A stretch of DNA of 20,934 nucleotides from a virus: the IMG/VR virus record IMGVR_UViG_3300048838_000481, positions 1 through 20,934 of that record. One strand, written 5' to 3'. This document shows, one piece after another, positions 1-7,347 of the stretch (its first letter is position 1; each line of letters opens with the position of its first letter). Below the pieces are notes generated by a model. The model did no database searches. It was given only the letters and a program-made list of their open reading frames with translations, and was not told the origin of the DNA. A program made the position numbers and the translations under genes.

Positions 1-366
1 ACCAACAGCCTGAGCTCGAGCGCCGAACGACCCTGTAACCGTAGCCGAACCCGAGGCACTCGCTGTCGCCGCGGCACTAGCGGCAGCCAGGAAGGATGCG
101 GTTGCCTGACCGGTGACACTGACAGTGCTATTCGCGTTAGCTCTCGCCTGAGCAGTCGCAGTCGACGAGCCCGCCGATGAGCCAACGGTGTCAAACCCGG
201 CGGCGGCTTGGACCGACGACGAGGCAACACCAGCCGCAGAGCCAGCCGATGCTGCCTGCGCGGCAGCGATAGCCGAGACTGACGCAACGCCAGAGACATT
301 GCCCACACCTCCTGCATGAGCAGCACCAACGCCAGAGGCAGTGGCCGAGCCAGCAGAAGTGCCCAC
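1..366 (-). repeat. 60-base / 20-residue tandem repeat array inside the second fibre gene
   Basis: Six imperfect repeats of exactly 20 codons are visible. The anchor glycine falls at residues 475, 495, 515, 535, 555 and 575, with codons starting at 351, 291, 231, 171, 111 and 51. The anchor has the form [A/S/T]-G-x-[A/S]-[T/S]-x-[S/T]: AGSATAS, SGVASVS, AGVASSS, AGSSTAT, TGQATAS, SGSATVT. The first three or four units also begin with V/A-G. Nucleotide conservation is low, so the period is kept at protein level. The array continues past the left edge. A fibrous shaft or solenoid role is inference. Confidence 0.8.
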
Positions 367-1773
367 AGACCCTGTGGCAACTTCCTTGAGGACGACGAGG
401 AACAGGAGGTTCTCGTCGTCGCTGTCGCCGGTGTACGTGAACGACGTCGAGACCGCCGTTCCGCTGCTCGGGATCTCCTTCCACCCGACGGCGATGGCGG
501 GGGTGCCGGCGTCGGCGTTCGAGTAGAACTGCTGGGTCGTCGGACCCGGCGCCATGATGAAGTCGTTGCTGAACACCTGATTGGTCGAGGTGTCGCAAGA
601 CCCATAGCTGTCGTTGCACCAGAAGGCGAGCGCGAGGCCGCCAGCTGCTGTCGTGTTGGCCGTCGTCGCGGTGCCGGACGTCTTGGCCGGGGTCGACAGG
701 TTCGTCGTCGCCGTCGCCGAGACGTCGATCTCGACCTCGCCCTCGATCTCGATGAAGAAGACGTTCTCGCCGGACCCGGAGCCAGTGTAGCTCGGGTCGA
801 AACTGCTCTCCGTACCGTCCGAGACCTTGCGGAACAGGGCGGCGCCGACGGCGGTGCCGCTGCGCTCCTGCATTTCCCGCGTCCAGCCCGTCACCGTGAC
901 GTCGGACGTCGCGTCCTTGTCTATGGCCACGAAGGCGAACAGGGTGTTACCGGACGTCGGCGTGAAGGGGATCGTCACCGCGCCGGGCGTCGGGTAGTTC
1001 GCCGCGCTGCCGCTGTTGACCACCTTGAGGGTGGTCGCTTGCACCTGCTGGATCCGCATCCCGACCCAGCCGGGCCGGACGCTCAGGCTGTTCGTCGCGA
1101 CCTGAATGTTGCCGGTCGAGCCGGCGGTGTCCTTCACGGCGAGGCCGATGGACCCCGAAATGTCGGCGCCGGACGTTGTGCCGTTCGACTGGAGCCGCTT
1201 CCACGACGTCGTCGGATCGATCAGGCCGACGGTGCCGTAGCCGCTCGCGCCGCTAGCGACAGACGGATCCGTGGCGGCGTCCCAGTTCGACCATGTCGCG
1301 TTTCGGCCGGTCGACAGGAAGACAACGATGCACTCATCATCAATAGTGGTCGTGAAGTTGGCCGTGACCGGAGTCGTCGAGCCGCTACCGTTGGTGCCGG
1401 TCTGCGTCTCGACAATGTCAAACTCGTAGCCGAGGGCCGGCGCGAGCGTGATGGCGCCGCGCAGGGCGACCGTCGTGCCGCCGCGCGAGAAGGTCCAGTC
1501 CGGATCCGCGTTGCCGTAGATGTGCGACCAGACGAACTCTTTCGAGATGGCGGCGTCGCTGCCGCTGGTCGAGTTGGAGGTGGTCGGCGAATTTCCGATG
1601 GCCGTCCAGTCGCCCGACGTGACCGGCGCCGGCGTGACGCCGTCGCGCACGCCGACTCGCGCGAGGAACAGGTCACCGCGCTTGAGGTTGTTCGGCTTGG
1701 TGAAGTCGAAGTCAGCCGAGCCCTGCGTGATAGTTCCGCTGTCACCGGTCTTGAGGTACCACTTCGTAGCCAT
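1..1773 (-). CDS. Putative second tail fibre / receptor-binding protein, C-terminus beyond window
   Basis: An open frame of 591 codons runs from ATG at 1773 through base 1 with no stop, so the C-terminus is missing. Residues 1-464 look like four related beta-rich modules of about 105-120 residues. Each has an early strand such as RGDLFLARV (32-40) or GNTLFAFVAI (275-284) and a closing strand such as WVGMRIQQV or LFLVVLKEV. This pattern is familiar from phage tail-fibre proteins. From residue 465 the protein is almost only Ala, Ser, Gly, Thr and Val, in a 20-residue repeat. Codon use changes sharply at the same point. The upstream Shine-Dalgarno is weak (a GGGG run about 9 bases before the ATG) and lies next to a structured gap. 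It is the last gene in view, after the S74 fibre and four small genes. Host binding is inferred from position and composition; no enzymatic motif is seen. Confidence 0.8.
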   Translation of the reverse strand, partial: MATKWYLKTGDSGTITQGSADFDFTKPNNLKRGDLFLARVGVRDGVTPAPVTSGDWTAIGNSPTTSNSTSGSDAAISKEFVWSHIYGNADPDWTFSRGGTTVALRGAITLAPALGYEFDIVETQTGTNGSGSTTPVTANFTTTIDDECIVVFLSTGRNATWSNWDAATDPSVASGASGYGTVGLIDPTTSWKRLQSNGTTSGADISGSIGLAVKDTAGSTGNIQVATNSLSVRPGWVGMRIQQVQATTLKVVNSGSAANYPTPGAVTIPFTPTSGNTLFAFVAIDKDATSDVTVTGWTREMQERSGTAVGAALFRKVSDGTESSFDPSYTGSGSGENVFFIEIEGEVEIDVSATATTNLSTPAKTSGTATTANTTAAGGLALAFWCNDSYGSCDTSTNQVFSNDFIMAPGPTTQQFYSNADAGTPAIAVGWKEIPSSGTAVSTSFTYTGDSDDENLLFLVVLKEVATGSVGTSAGSATASGVGAAHAGGVGNVSGVASVSAIAAAQAASAGSAAGVASSSVQAAAGFDTVGSSAGSSTATAQARANANSTVSVTGQATASFLAAASAAATASASGSATVTGSFGARAQAVG

Positions 1774-1859
1774 ATCATTGCCCCGAAAAGTTGCCGGGCG
1801 TCTTCAGCCCTACTGGCCCGGCTCAGTAGCCCCGTGGGGCAGTCGGGGTATGGCTGAAG
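1774..1859 (-). promoter_or_regulatory. Structured 5' leader of the second fibre gene (possible three-way junction)
   Basis: This 86-base gap is the longest in the window. On the minus strand an 8-bp outer stem joins CTTCAGCC (1859-1852) to GGCTGAAG (1809-1802). It encloses a 4-bp hairpin, GCCC-CACG-GGGC (1840-1829), and a 5-bp hairpin, TACTG/CAGTA (1828-1824 with 1815-1811). CCCCGA in the junction (1848-1843) is complementary to TCGGGG (1786-1781), which contains the only Shine-Dalgarno-like bases before the ATG at 1773. There is no U-run directly after the outer stem, so a translational control element is likelier than a terminator. The function is inference. Confidence 0.5.
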
Positions 1860-2300
1860 TCAGTCTTCGGTGATAGTGCTGGTCGTCAGGATACGGGGAG
1901 TGACACCGTTGGCCAGCGCGATGTTCGGCGACAGCGCTCCCTTGTACAGCAGCTTGCCCGTCGAGCTTGCCGCCGTGCCGATGCCGAAGTGGGTCAGGGT
2001 CGCGGAGTTGCCAGACGTGCCGGCAGCGAACACGATATCCGCCACAGGAGACACCGAGTTGCCGGTGACGGTCCAGCCGCCGGTGGTTCTCGCGACAGCC
2101 ACACGAGCGTAGTTGGTATAGTTGCCTGTGGAGACCTCGTTCGTCGTCTGGTTGCCGTTCTCTCCTGGATCAGCGGTGTGCAGAGAGACGTAGAGGTTGG
2201 TGAGCGGAGACGCCGATGCGTTGTCGGCAATGTTCGCGATTGCCGTGGCATTGAAGATGAGCTTGAGCAGGTCGTTCTCGAAGGTATCGCCCTTGGACAT
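1860..2300 (-). CDS. Phage tail-fibre-associated structural protein (146 aa)
   Basis: The start is ATG at 2300, preceded by AGGAGA at good spacing. A longer frame reaching back to 2477 overlaps the previous gene and has no such site. The protein opens with MSKGDTFENDLLKLIFNAT and carries LTNLYVSLHTADPGENG (about residues 33-49), then a Thr/Ser/Gly-rich beta part. This layout recurs in small phage proteins encoded beside tail fibres. I recognise the type but cannot assign a biochemical function. It lacks membrane segments and enzymatic motifs. It starts 11 bases after the previous gene stops and is followed by the structured gap that leads the second fibre gene. A trimeric fibre-tip or fibre-attachment role is possible but unproven. 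Confidence 0.75.
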   Translation of the reverse strand: MSKGDTFENDLLKLIFNATAIANIADNASASPLTNLYVSLHTADPGENGNQTTNEVSTGNYTNYARVAVARTTGGWTVTGNSVSPVADIVFAAGTSGNSATLTHFGIGTAASSTGKLLYKGALSPNIALANGVTPRILTTSTITED

Positions 2301-2310
2301 GAAAGTCTCC

Positions 2311-2742
2311 TTACCTGAAGTCTGCGGCGGCCAGCGCGCCGAGGATAGTGGTGCCACCGTCAATCGTGTCGAAGACAAAACAGTCGATGGCGTTCGGGTC
2401 TTGCGTGAGGTTAGGAACTCCTCCCGCGGGCCAAAGCACGTTGTTTGGCCAGGCAACGGTGTGGCCTCCCACACCATTCTGTTTGAAGTAGACCACCAGT
2501 CGCTGAGCGAAGCTGGCAGTCGGTAGCCCAGTGAAGTTCACCGTGGTCACGTCCTGATCGAGGTTCACCAGGATCGTAGACGCGACATTGAACGGGATCT
2601 GAAGCACTCCTGCAGCCGGAGCGTATGGCTGGAGAGCGTACTTCGGAACAGTGGGAGCCGGGCCCTGAGGCCCGGCTGACACCACTCGAACGATGGAAGG
2701 GCCACTGTACACATTCACTCGGACGATGGCCGGGCTAGGCAT
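2311..2742 (-). CDS. Small tail-fibre-like protein with collagen-like GPQGP
   Basis: This 143-residue protein begins with two similar short segments (PAIVRVNV and PSIVRVVS), followed by GPQGP at residues 24-28, a motif common near phage fibre shafts. The C-terminal hundred residues are beta-rich and include VVYFKQNGVGGHTVAWP and a closing FDTIDGGTTILGALAAADF segment. Similar segments occur at the ends of phage tail-fibre proteins. The ATG at 2742 overlaps the previous gene by 8 bases; a GGAGG lies about 12 bases upstream, which is rather far. The protein probably belongs to the host-recognition apparatus, as a separate chain or an accessory of one of the two fibres. No catalytic residues are visible. 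Confidence 0.7.
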   Translation of the reverse strand: MPSPAIVRVNVYSGPSIVRVVSAGPQGPAPTVPKYALQPYAPAAGVLQIPFNVASTILVNLDQDVTTVNFTGLPTASFAQRLVVYFKQNGVGGHTVAWPNNVLWPAGGVPNLTQDPNAIDCFVFDTIDGGTTILGALAAADFR

Positions 2743-3067
2743 TGACGATATAGCCCTCCGAGATAACGACGTGACCGGCGGCTAGCGTCTCACGATTGCC
2801 GTCGATCACTCGGTCAAGTTCGTAGTTCGTGATGGCCCCCAGCGGCAGGGTATTCACGGTGGCCACGGGGATGCGTCCTTCCACAGTGCCAGCCGCAGCG
2901 TTGATCGTCAGCTGGGCGTGGGACAGTGCAAAGACGCTGTTTCCGTGGTACGCTCTGAACTCGATGGTAGACCCGGTCAGGTTGAACGCTGTCTGGTCAG
3001 AGTTCAGACACTCGAACTTGAACCGTAGGTCGTCCCCGTGCCTGCCGGGGAGATCACTATCCGCCAT
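2735..3067 (-). CDS. Small beta-sandwich tail protein, possible fibre/baseplate adaptor
   Basis: The protein has 110 residues. ATG at 3067 is preceded by AGGAG at 6-base spacing and overlaps the previous gene by 11 bases. GDDLRFKFECLN, then FNLTGSTIEFRAY, a short GTVEGRIPV strand, and a closing NYELDRVIDGNRETLAAGHV stretch match a pattern seen in N-terminal domains of phage upper-baseplate or fibre-adaptor proteins (a d-G-x-x-f-x-L-t-G-type Ig-like sandwich). Here the domain stands alone. An adaptor role between hub and fibres would suit its place between the S74 fibre and the second fibre, but this is inference from fold and context. No transmembrane segment or enzyme motif is seen. Confidence 0.7.
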   Translation of the reverse strand: MADSDLPGRHGDDLRFKFECLNSDQTAFNLTGSTIEFRAYHGNSVFALSHAQLTINAAAGTVEGRIPVATVNTLPLGAITNYELDRVIDGNRETLAAGHVVISEGYIVNA

Positions 3068-3377
3068 TCTTGTCTCCTTCCAGCATCTCCAGGGCGGGCC
3101 CCGCCAGCGCTACGTGGAACGCCTTGGCCACCCGCTTGCGGACCTTCACGAGGTCTTCTGGGGATAGCTCCACAGGGCCAGGAGAGTCGACGAAGAGCTT
3201 GGCGAAGCGATAGGCCTCGAGCTTCTCGTCAACCGCGGTCATCGTCTCGTCTCCCTTGAGCGGCGTCAGGAAAGACGTAGCGATGAGTTCTCCGAGGGTC
3301 CAAGCGGCTCCCTCTTCGTTCTTGGGGATCGGCTTTCCGTAAAGATCGACGATCTGGGCGTTGCTGTCAACCTTCAT
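3057..3377 (-). CDS. Conserved phage hypothetical protein (106 aa)
   Basis: ATG at 3377 was chosen over the upstream TTG at 3395. It sits one base after the stop of the S74 fibre (TGA-C-ATG), and GAAGGTG precedes it at suitable spacing. The protein is soluble and mostly helical, with GELIATSFLTPL near the middle of the N-terminal half and a charged helix, LSPEDLVKVRKRVAKAF, towards the C-terminus. Small proteins of this shape (an N-terminal linear segment, then a helical domain with a x-L-x-x-E-[DE]-[LI]-x-x-[IV]-[KR]-x-R-V-type helix) are common in tail or late regions of proteobacterial phages. I know no function for them. It could be a fibre assembly factor. Confidence 0.65.
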   Translation of the reverse strand: MKVDSNAQIVDLYGKPIPKNEEGAAWTLGELIATSFLTPLKGDETMTAVDEKLEAYRFAKLFVDSPGPVELSPEDLVKVRKRVAKAFHVALAGPALEMLEGDKNGG

Positions 3378-3378
3378 G

Positions 3379-5292
3379 TCACACCTTCTCTTCAAGGGCG
3401 CTCACGCGCTGTTCAAGCCCTGCGATCATGAACAGGGCTAGCTGATCGGCTCGCAGGCTCTGACGCTCTCGGCCATCCTCGAGCTTGTCAGAACACCACA
3501 GGCCATACCTCGAGGCATCGAGCCCCGCCGACTGGAAGGCGTAGTAGACCGCCTGGGCCGTGGGACCAACGTGGATGCGGGCATCGAGCCCCTTCTCCTC
3601 CAGCGACTGAAGCCACTGGTACTTGCCGATCATCCGAGCCATTCGCTTGGAGGCTTCAAGCTCAGGGTCAGTCAAGTACCCAAGGAGCATTTTCTCCCGA
3701 GCGTCCGAGGTGCTAATAGTACCTGTTCCCGCCCAGACAACGCTCCACCGGATACCGGTGTTTCCAAGAGTCTGGGAGTTGTCGGATCCCGGCTGAACAG
3801 AACCGCCCGTGGTGATCCTCAGTCGCTCAGTGAGAGTGCCGCCCGTGGTAGCCACGAAGAACAACAGCCTACTGGGGACCACTCCCGATGAGACGCTGCC
3901 GTCCGCCTCACCAAGGATCTGAGCGCCCCAGGTGAAGTCCGTGCCGTCGTCACCGGCGAAGGCGATTACACCTAGGTTGTCGTTTACAGCGACGGCTCCT
4001 CGAGTGCCCACAGTACCGGACATGCTCTTGGCCAGCACGAGGCGGGCATCAGAACCAGACACGGCAGCCCAGTTCACGAACATAGCGCCGGAGGTGGCAG
4101 CACCGTTGCCGTGGATCTGAAGCTCGTAGTGAGTGCTTGCCGACGAGACGCTGTTGGTGTGGTTGATGATCAGTCGACCGTTCTCTTCGAGGCGCATTGC
4201 CTCGCTGCCGCCAGCGTGAAACGCTAGCTCGTTGGAGGCAGGCACGAAGAAGCCAGTGTCTCGGTCACCGTCCAGCGACAGGAAGCCCGTGGAAGACAGG
4301 CACATATTTTCGACAGCAGTCCCCGAGCTGTTGGGAGCGGTCTTGAACACGATGCGAGCTGGCGTGTCGTTCGAGCCCCAGACCTCGTCAGCCTCTGCGA
4401 CGATCTCAGCCGCAGCGCGGAACACAGTCCCATCATCGCCCAGGAACAGGATTGAGCCGATCTGGTCGTTGAGCGACAGAGTGCCTCGAGTGCCGACGGC
4501 AGTGCCACGGGACTTGCCCAGACGAAGATAAGCGGGGTTGGCATTCGCCGACCAACGCTGAACCCAGTAGCCGTTGGCGTTTGAGTCTAGAGACTGGACC
4601 TGGCTGAGCGGAGTCAACGAGGACTCGGCCACCTGAGCGACCGTGTGGCCATGAACGACAACGCCGTCTCCGTTCATGAGCCACGGAGTAACGTCGGTCG
4701 ACGCCTGGTCCTCGAACAAGACCACGTTGCCAGGCCCCGTCTGAACCACACGGAGGGCATTCGTGGCATTATTGGCGATGGACCTCATCTCGCCTACCAC
4801 GTCAAACGCGAAGGCAGGCGAAGCCGTATTGATGCCCACTCGGTTGCCCGACGAGTCGACATACAGCAACGAGGTATCCACAACCAGGTTGCCAGTGAGC
4901 GTCATGGTCCCCGCCACAGACACAGTCGAGCTGAAGGCGGCGGCGCCCACAACATCGAAGGTAGTAGCAGGAGTAGCCGTGCCGACGCCCACTCGGTTGT
5001 TTGTGGCGTCGATCCGGAAGGTATTGGTGTCGGCAGTCATGCTGCCAGTCAACGTCAGCCCTGTGAACGTCGGCGAGCTGCCGGTTCCCAGGCCTAGCGC
5101 AGTCCTCGCAGCGTTGACGTCCGCCGCGTTGAGGAACGTTCCCACCTCGGTGATGAACTGAGAGCCCACCGCCATCGTATTGAGAATGTCTCTCAGGTCG
5201 GACATGAGGAACGTGTAAACGCCGGACCCAGGATTGCCCAGCGTATTGTAGTCGCGGAGATCGTTGTCGATCTGGTCTTGCAAGGCAGTCAT
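3379..5292 (-). CDS. Tail fibre with C-terminal S74 intramolecular chaperone
   Basis: The protein has 637 residues. Residues 80-167 hold two copies of a 51-residue unit built round NRVG-[VI]-x-T-A-[TS]-P and F-D-V-V-G, as seen in many phage fibres. Residues about 223-320 and 386-482 are a second internal duplication, sharing LxLxKSxxGTxGTRG and a GDDGT turn. The C-terminal 109 residues form a Peptidase_S74-type domain beginning SDAREK. In this family such domains trimerise the fibre and then cleave themselves off at the Ser, with a Lys five residues on; here Ser529 and Lys534 match that spacing. The domain ends in a coiled-coil-like LEQRVSALEEK. The ATG overlaps the stop of the J-like hub gene (ATGA), so it is likely translationally coupled to the protein it attaches to. 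Receptor specificity cannot be read from the sequence. Confidence 0.9.
   Translation of the reverse strand: MTALQDQIDNDLRDYNTLGNPGSGVYTFLMSDLRDILNTMAVGSQFITEVGTFLNAADVNAARTALGLGTGSSPTFTGLTLTGSMTADTNTFRIDATNNRVGVGTATPATTFDVVGAAAFSSTVSVAGTMTLTGNLVVDTSLLYVDSSGNRVGINTASPAFAFDVVGEMRSIANNATNALRVVQTGPGNVVLFEDQASTDVTPWLMNGDGVVVHGHTVAQVAESSLTPLSQVQSLDSNANGYWVQRWSANANPAYLRLGKSRGTAVGTRGTLSLNDQIGSILFLGDDGTVFRAAAEIVAEADEVWGSNDTPARIVFKTAPNSSGTAVENMCLSSTGFLSLDGDRDTGFFVPASNELAFHAGGSEAMRLEENGRLIINHTNSVSSASTHYELQIHGNGAATSGAMFVNWAAVSGSDARLVLAKSMSGTVGTRGAVAVNDNLGVIAFAGDDGTDFTWGAQILGEADGSVSSGVVPSRLLFFVATTGGTLTERLRITTGGSVQPGSDNSQTLGNTGIRWSVVWAGTGTISTSDAREKMLLGYLTDPELEASKRMARMIGKYQWLQSLEEKGLDARIHVGPTAQAVYYAFQSAGLDASRYGLWCSDKLEDGRERQSLRADQLALFMIAGLEQRVSALEEKV
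3847..4626 (-). repeat. Internal duplication in the S74 fibre (two ~98-residue copies)
   Basis: Residues about 223-320 (4626-4333) and 386-482 (4137-3847) align over their length. Each has an L-x-L-[GA]-K-S segment, then G-T-x-G-T-R-G, a [ND]D-x-[IL]-G-x-I-x-F segment, GDDGT, a [AE]-x-I-x-[AG]-EAD segment, and a closing strand, ARIVFKTA or SRLLFFVA. Identity is moderate, so the duplication is old rather than recent. The copies are separated by about 65 residues containing a DGDRDTGFF turn. Confidence 0.75.
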
Positions 5293-7346
5293 TGCGGCAT
5301 CCTAATCGGGTTGTTTCGGGCGGGCTTCCGCGGCGACTCTACTCCAGAGAAATTCACCGACGCGACGAAGTAGTAGTAAGTGTTCCGCGGCTTGGCTTTG
5401 GTGTCACTTACCGTGAAGCGTGTTCCTTCTCCGCCAGTCTGTGTCGCTACGAGTTCACCGGCCCTCGAGTTGTTCGTCTTGCTGCGATACAGCCGGAACG
5501 AAGCGAACCGGTCAGGCTCATCAGGAGCTGTGGCGGTAACATCAACCTGAGATGCCGAGATAACCGCAGCTCGGATATTCCCCGGGATCTTCGGTGCCAC
5601 AGGATCACCTATCGCGGCGAAGTCCTCGATGACTTCCCACTCGCCAGGAGACCCGTCTCCGGCTCGAAGACGAACCCTGAAGTCGTACAGGCCGCCGTCG
5701 TTCAGGTTACGGATCTCGACGGTGTTCTCCTCGCGGATACCGCCGATAGAGTTCCAGATGTTCCGATTAGCTCTGGACCACTGGAACTCGAAGTTCACAT
5801 TGTCGCCTTTCTCCTTGTTGGTGTTCCGCTCTGGAACATCAGCACTGAGGATCACGTTTACCCGACGCTGGCCGTTGACTTTCTCGACCTCGGTCACCGC
5901 GGTGAAGTTAGTCACAGCCGGGACAGCATCCTCTCCCAAGCTGCTCGGGTTGACTGGCTCGTCGCCCTCCTCAATAGCGGGATCGAAGTCATAGAGAGTA
6001 GACTCCACAGAGGCAATCTGCATCTCTACGGTGAGCTCTTCCTCGTCGAAAGCGATACTGACCACTTCGAAGATGCCTGCTTGAATGTCGAGGTCCACGT
6101 AGTCTATCGTGATGAACCGTTCAGTCCAGGCCATCAGTCCGGTGATATCCGTAACGATGGTTCCCTGGTAGGCAGGGTTCAGCTTCTGATCCATGATCTT
6201 GGCAATTCGCCGAGCATGGTTGTGGTTGTCGATAGAGAACAGGTCGAGCGTAGTGTTCTTGACCGCCCCTCCCGACTTCCTCAGCATCTTCTGGTTGACC
6301 CACGGATCACTGGTGACCGGCGTGTAGTTGGCGTTCTTGTTCGTGTAGCGGATGATGATCTCGTTGGCCTCTTGGATCGGCGACGAGGCATCCGCTATAT
6401 CAGCCATCAGAATGTGAATGTCCTCGATATGAACCGTGGGCTCTTCCCACCGTCCCACCTTGAACCCCACCTTCCCGTTAGACTTCAGGAACAGGCGGCC
6501 ATCCATTGCGGCGTTTAGCCGGTTGATCACGTCCTTGGGCTTCTCTGTCATCTTCCACGACAGAGAGCCGTGGTACCGGCGCTCAGTACCCCCCGACTTG
6601 GTGTTGACCAAGCTGTCGGCATGAGTGGCTGCCTTAGCAAAGTCGTCCTCGTCGATCAGCGACATTGGGATGCCAGCTCCGTCGGGATGCGTCAGGTAGT
6701 ATAGCATCAGCAACGGCAGGTTAGACGTCCACCGGTAAGTCCCAGTGCGAGGATCATAGGGCTTCGCGAAACGACCTAGCACGTTTACCAGTGGGATGCG
6801 GTTCGGGTACACCTTGGCCACCCGAGACGGGCCTACGGCGTCAGCATAGACAAGCGCTGTCGCCAGTCCGTCGCCCCGCCACTTGCGATCCACGATACTG
6901 GTGAAGGCCGACATGAGAGAGGCATAGACAGAGCTGCGATCCTCACCCGTCCGCCACTCTAGCCTCACGATGTTCCGCTTATCGTAGGGCTTGCTCTTGA
7001 TCCAACCATCACTGTCCATGATGACAGATCGACTGTCCACGAACCACTCCTCGTAGCCGTCCACAGGTCCCTGGCCGAAGTACACGATCAGCCAGAGAGC
7101 GTTCTCCAGCGTCTCGAGGAAGATCAGCGGGCCACCTGTGCGAACTCGACCAGCGTGAACGATACGCTCCGGGGTAGACTGGCGGAACACCTGCTGAATG
7201 TCGTCAGGCTTGGGCTGCTTGACCATCAGCATCTGGATGAGCGCAAGGCCGACATTCAGCAGGACGCTGAAGATCATGGAGCCGGTGATACCGAGCGCTG
7301 CGAAGCCAGACGAGACGACGGCGAAGACAGCTCCTAAGAACGGCAT
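5289..7346 (-). CDS. J-like central tail hub / tail tip attachment protein
   Basis: The protein has 685 residues. Residues 5-42 form a hydrophobic stretch, followed by QVFRQSTPERIVHAGRVRTG (about 52-71), typical of the N-terminus of J-type hub proteins in phages and prophages of Alphaproteobacteria. The central part forms the hub, with IEDIHILMADIADA and a following segment resembling other phage tail tip proteins. Two fibronectin III-like domains close the protein (roughly 475-581 and 582-685; LYDFRVRLRAGDGSPGEW and YYYFVASVNFSGVES). In lambda-like phages J sits at the tail tip and contacts the host. The protein is shorter than lambda J (over 1100 residues), so host contact may be delegated to the two fibres downstream. 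The start lies 2 bases after the stop of the peptidase gene, and its stop overlaps the fibre ATG. Confidence 0.88.
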   Translation of the reverse strand: MPFLGAVFAVVSSGFAALGITGSMIFSVLLNVGLALIQMLMVKQPKPDDIQQVFRQSTPERIVHAGRVRTGGPLIFLETLENALWLIVYFGQGPVDGYEEWFVDSRSVIMDSDGWIKSKPYDKRNIVRLEWRTGEDRSSVYASLMSAFTSIVDRKWRGDGLATALVYADAVGPSRVAKVYPNRIPLVNVLGRFAKPYDPRTGTYRWTSNLPLLMLYYLTHPDGAGIPMSLIDEDDFAKAATHADSLVNTKSGGTERRYHGSLSWKMTEKPKDVINRLNAAMDGRLFLKSNGKVGFKVGRWEEPTVHIEDIHILMADIADASSPIQEANEIIIRYTNKNANYTPVTSDPWVNQKMLRKSGGAVKNTTLDLFSIDNHNHARRIAKIMDQKLNPAYQGTIVTDITGLMAWTERFITIDYVDLDIQAGIFEVVSIAFDEEELTVEMQIASVESTLYDFDPAIEEGDEPVNPSSLGEDAVPAVTNFTAVTEVEKVNGQRRVNVILSADVPERNTNKEKGDNVNFEFQWSRANRNIWNSIGGIREENTVEIRNLNDGGLYDFRVRLRAGDGSPGEWEVIEDFAAIGDPVAPKIPGNIRAAVISASQVDVTATAPDEPDRFASFRLYRSKTNNSRAGELVATQTGGEGTRFTVSDTKAKPRNTYYYFVASVNFSGVESPRKPARNNPIRMPQ

Positions 7347-7347
7347 G

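Noticed and set aside
1-386. Repeat array as a CRISPR or noncoding satellite
   Set aside because: The 60-base units share little nucleotide identity, lack spacers, and keep one reading frame without stops.
316-1857. 513-codon plus-strand open frame
   Set aside because: It lies opposite the second fibre gene, translates to an Arg/Gly-rich protein with no family features, and arises from high third-position GC in the antisense gene. The minus frame is beta-rich, starts in the right place and continues past the window edge.
2301-2477. Upstream extension of the 146-residue fibre-associated gene
   Set aside because: It overlaps the preceding gene, has unlike composition and lacks a ribosome-binding site; ATG 2300 with AGGAGA is clearly better.
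5292-6518. 408-codon plus-strand open frame
   Set aside because: It is the antisense shadow of the J-like hub gene, whose protein has hub and fibronectin features. The plus frame shows no recognisable domain.
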